Assembly: GCF_011044975.1 (NCBI RefSeq)
Contig: NZ_JAAKZV010000005.1
Location: forward strand, 37,037 to 101,036
DNA length: 64,000 nucleotides
Direction of reading: 5' to 3'
Source of the DNA: Streptomyces coryli
Lineage (GTDB): Bacteria > Actinomycetota > Actinomycetes > Streptomycetales > Streptomycetaceae
Positions 61,849-64,000 of the stretch are shown here, in pieces (the stretch's first letter is position 1; each line of letters starts with the position of its first letter). The position numbers were made by a program, and so were the translations under genes. The notes beneath the pieces were generated by a model that did not search any database, had not been told where the DNA came from, and worked only from the letters and a program-made list of their open reading frames with translations.

Positions 61849-62769
61849 CTACTGCTGCGACCTGCCGAACGTCCCGCGCAGCAGCGCCCGCAGCGACTGC
61901 GCCGCCGCATTCGCCTCGCCTTCCCGGTACGCCACCCCGATCGTCCGCTTCAGCGCCGGCGGATCGAGGCGCCGCGTCGCGATCGGCGTGACGGCCAGCC
62001 GCGCCATCATCTCCGGCACCACCGCCACCCCGAGCCCCGCGCTGACCAGCGCGCAGACGAGCACATAGCCGGGGGTGTCGCAGCGCACGGCCACCCGCGC
62101 CCCTGCCGCGACGAGATGCGCCTCGACGGCGCTGCGGCTGGTGTTCTCCGGGGCGCAGGCCACCAGCGGCTGCCCGGCGAGACCGGCCATCGGCAGCCGC
62201 CCGGTGCCGGCCGTCAGCGCATGCCCGGGTGCACTGACGACCACCAGCTCCTCGGTCAGCAGCGGCTCGACGGCCACCCCGGCGGGCGGCTGCTGTGCCG
62301 TAGCCGCGGGCGCCGGCTCGTACGTGTGCGTCAACGCCAGGTCCGCCTCCCCGCGCGCCACCGCCGCGACACCGAGCGGCGGCTCGTACTCGACGACGGA
62401 GAGCTGCACATCGGGATGATCACGGCGGAACGCGCTCAGCACGGGCGGCAGCAAATGCGTCCCGGCCGTCATGAACGACCCGACCCGCAGCCGCCCACCA
62501 CTGAGCCCACTCAACTCGGCCAGCTCCAGCCGCGCCCGGTCCAGCTCATCCAGTACGCGCCGCGCCCGGGCCAGCAGCAGCTCACCGGCGGCGGTGAGCG
62601 TGGTGCCCCGGTGGTGGCGTACGAGCAACGCGGCCCCCGCTTCCCGCTCCAGCTTCGCGAGCTGCTGCGACAGCGCGGGCGCGGTATACCCGAGCCGCTC
62701 GGCCGCCCGCGTAATTGAACCGGCCTCGGCAACGGCGACGAGCGCGGCCAGGCGCTGCGGATCGTACAT
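61849..62769 (-). CDS. LysR family transcriptional regulator
   Basis: A 306-residue LysR regulator. The N-terminal winged helix is LVAVAEAGSITRAAERLGYT (10-29), followed by the dimer helix and a substrate-binding domain from about 90. It is divergent from the threonine-dehydratase-like gene, with 73 bases between the starts, so that enzyme is its likely target. The ATG at 62769 is the natural start. Confidence 0.92.
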   Translation of the reverse strand: MYDPQRLAALVAVAEAGSITRAAERLGYTAPALSQQLAKLEREAGAALLVRHHRGTTLTAAGELLLARARRVLDELDRARLELAELSGLSGGRLRVGSFMTAGTHLLPPVLSAFRRDHPDVQLSVVEYEPPLGVAAVARGEADLALTHTYEPAPAATAQQPPAGVAVEPLLTEELVVVSAPGHALTAGTGRLPMAGLAGQPLVACAPENTSRSAVEAHLVAAGARVAVRCDTPGYVLVCALVSAGLGVAVVPEMMARLAVTPIATRRLDPPALKRTIGVAYREGEANAAAQSLRALLRGTFGRSQQ

Positions 62770-62778
62770 AAAAGAAAC

Positions 62779-62816
62779 CCTTAAGGCAGACCCAGGAAAT
62801 CCCCAATACCTTACGG
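62779..62816. promoter_or_regulatory. Pair of CCTTA-type repeats in the LysR/dehydratase intergenic region
   Basis: CCTTAAGG (62779-62786, palindromic) and CCTTACGG (62809-62816) are 30 bp apart (about three helical turns). Such spacing fits LysR tetramer sites, but I cannot show binding. Confidence 0.4.
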
Positions 62817-62842
62817 GGGTCCGGGTACGGCACCCTGATCCC

Positions 62843-63781
62843 ATGGAGACGTCACACACCGTCGCGCACACCGACGTGAAGAGCGCCGCCGCGCGCATCG
62901 CCGGGCAGGTCAGGCCGCTGACCGTGGCCCCCGTCGGCGAGGGGCTGCACTTCGCCCTGGAATTCCTGCAGCACACCGGCACCTTCAAGGCCCGCGGTCA
63001 GGCCAACTTCCTTGCCGCGCATGCCGAGCAGGGCGCGCTGCCCGAGGCGGGCGTGGTGATCGCGTCCGGTGGCAATGCCGGCCTGGCCTGTGCCTGGGCC
63101 ACCGCCCGGCACGGCATCGAGGCGCATGTCTTCGTGCCCGAGACCACCCCGGCGGTGAAGGTGGCGGGCCTGCGCCGCTACGGCGCCGACGTCCGCCTGG
63201 AGGGAGCGCTGTACGGCGAGGCGCTCGAGGCGTCCCGCGCCTACGCCGCCTCCTCCGGCGCCCTCGTCGCCCACGCCTACGACAACCCCCTCGTGTCGGC
63301 CGGCGCCGGCACCCTCCTCCCGGAGCTGGCGGCCGCGGTGCCCGACGGCATCGACACCGTGATCGTCTCGGTCGGCGGCGGCGGGCTCTACGCCGGCGTC
63401 GCGGCAGCCGCCGACCACCTCGGCATCCGCGTCGTCGCCGTCGAGCCGGAGGGCTCCCGCGCCCTGCATGCCGCGCTGGAGGCGGGCAAGATCGTCGACG
63501 TCGTCCCCGACTCCATCGCCGCCGACGCCCTCGGCGCTCCCCGCGTCTCGCAGGACGCCCTGACCTGGGCGCAGCACCCCGGCACCCGCTCGGTCCTGGT
63601 CCCGGACGAAGCGATCGCGGCCGCCCGCCGCACCCTCTGGGCGGACCACCGCATCGCGGTGGAGAACGCCGCCGCCACCGCATACGCGGCCCTCACCCAC
63701 GGCGCGTACGACCCCCAGCCCGGCGAGCGCATCGCGGTGGTCCTGTGCGGCGCCAACGCCGACCCGTCCGGCCTGACCTGA
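62843..63781 (+). CDS. Threonine/serine dehydratase-like PLP enzyme
   Basis: A 312-residue fold-type II PLP enzyme. The PLP lysine is K49 (HTGTFKARGQANF), and the glycine loop SVGGGGLYAG (365-bp further on, near residue 178) binds the phosphate; ASGGNAGLA holds the carboxylate. It should deaminate Thr or Ser to the keto acid; other members racemise or open cyclic amino acids. It lacks the ACT regulatory domain of IlvA. LysR control is likely. Confidence 0.88.
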   Translation: METSHTVAHTDVKSAAARIAGQVRPLTVAPVGEGLHFALEFLQHTGTFKARGQANFLAAHAEQGALPEAGVVIASGGNAGLACAWATARHGIEAHVFVPETTPAVKVAGLRRYGADVRLEGALYGEALEASRAYAASSGALVAHAYDNPLVSAGAGTLLPELAAAVPDGIDTVIVSVGGGGLYAGVAAAADHLGIRVVAVEPEGSRALHAALEAGKIVDVVPDSIAADALGAPRVSQDALTWAQHPGTRSVLVPDEAIAAARRTLWADHRIAVENAAATAYAALTHGAYDPQPGERIAVVLCGANADPSGLT

Positions 63782-63862
63782 TCAACCGGCCGTCAGCAGC
63801 GCCTCCGCGCCGACCCGTCGGGCCTGGCCTGATCAGCCGGCCGTCAGCAGCGCCTCCGCGCC
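63761..63862 (+). repeat. 51-bp tandem duplication at a tail-to-tail gene junction
   Basis: The 51 bases at 63761-63811 recur at 63812-63862 with three mismatches. Each copy contains TGATCA, a palindrome holding both the TGA of the plus-strand dehydratase and the TGA of the minus-strand GNAT gene. The dehydratase ends in copy 1 and the GNAT gene in copy 2, so ancestrally the stops overlapped. Confidence 0.85.
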
Positions 63863-64000
63863 GACCGGCCTGAACCCGGCGGCGAGAAAGGCCCGCACGC
63901 TGGCCGCGTTCCCCGGCGCGATCTGCGCCCACAGCGGCGCGCCGTCCGGCACCAGCCGCCGGGCGGCCGCCGCCAACCGCCGCCCCAGCCCGGCCCCCTG
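63833..64000 (-). CDS. GNAT family N-acetyltransferase, partial (N-terminus beyond the window)
   Basis: The last 55 residues of a GNAT protein, reading from the right edge: acetyl-CoA loop AGLGRRLAAAARR, then APGNAASVRAFLAAGFRPVG, ending at the TGA at 63835-63833. The start is outside the window. The substrate is unknown. Confidence 0.8.
   Translation of the reverse strand, partial: QGAGLGRRLAAAARRLVPDGAPLWAQIAPGNAASVRAFLAAGFRPVGAEALLTAG

Overview
The window is about 70 percent GC or more, with strong G/C at third codon positions, frequent GTG starts, ATGA/GTGA stop-start overlaps, TTA codons restricted to a couple of accessory genes, and typical actinomycete families (DUF397, WhiJ-like XRE regulator, DUF574 methyltransferase, MocR, ECF41, nitrobindin). 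It reads as a chromosomal segment of a Streptomyces or close relative (Streptomycetaceae). I see no rRNA, tRNA, CRISPR array, insertion sequence or phage genes. The left end looks like accessory-flavoured chromosome; the right part (purB through bioFBAD and the WhiJ-like module) looks like conserved Streptomyces core.

Region by region. 1-6.9 kb: an FAD monooxygenase behind a perfect 20-bp inverted repeat, a broken DoxX-like gene, a GNAT enzyme coupled to a DUF885 metallopeptidase, an Lrp regulator divergent from a trans-sulfuration-type PLP enzyme, and a membrane-anchored ACT-GNAT fusion. 6.9-16.7 kb: PhoD phosphatase with a PHO box, a MocR regulator divergent from a DMT exporter, an ECF41 sigma factor, a GntR/HutC regulator with a DasR-type operator, oleate hydratase, and a TetR/short-chain dehydrogenase pair with two matching palindromes. 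16.7-25 kb: a ROK regulator, a NarL-type two-component system divergent from an ABC exporter, and a large secreted subtilisin. 25-31.5 kb: an ARMT1-type damage-control phosphatase, DUF574 methyltransferase and an unknown gene in tight order; a DJ-1/PfpI protein, an F420-type oxidoreductase, an ADP-ribosyltransferase-like orphan and a two-domain membrane protein.

31.5-38.2 kb: a co-directional minus-strand run of two CNNM/CorC-type membrane proteins, an SGNH esterase, purB, mug and an orphan sensor kinase. In front of the first CNNM gene lie two short reading frames, one of them a 22-residue acidic and proline-rich peptide that begins MDEPPSP. It resembles the E. coli/Salmonella mgtL peptide and is the most interesting candidate in the window: a translational magnesium-responsive leader. 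38.2-48.4 kb: nitrobindin, aldehyde dehydrogenase, aldo-keto reductase, DUF2243 plus CtaG-like membrane proteins, a decayed GH20 hexosaminidase, two secreted or membrane proteins of unknown function, and a PP2C phosphatase.

48.4-64 kb: a MacB-type ABC transporter, tandem DinB-fold proteins, a methyltransferase, AraC with a PhyH dioxygenase, the biotin genes bioD-bioA-bioB (minus) divergent from bioF (plus), a WhiJ-like regulator with DUF397 and an RsbW-like ATPase, a LysR regulator divergent from a threonine-dehydratase-like enzyme, and a GNAT gene cut by the window edge. The last two genes meet tail to tail across a 51-bp tandem duplication.
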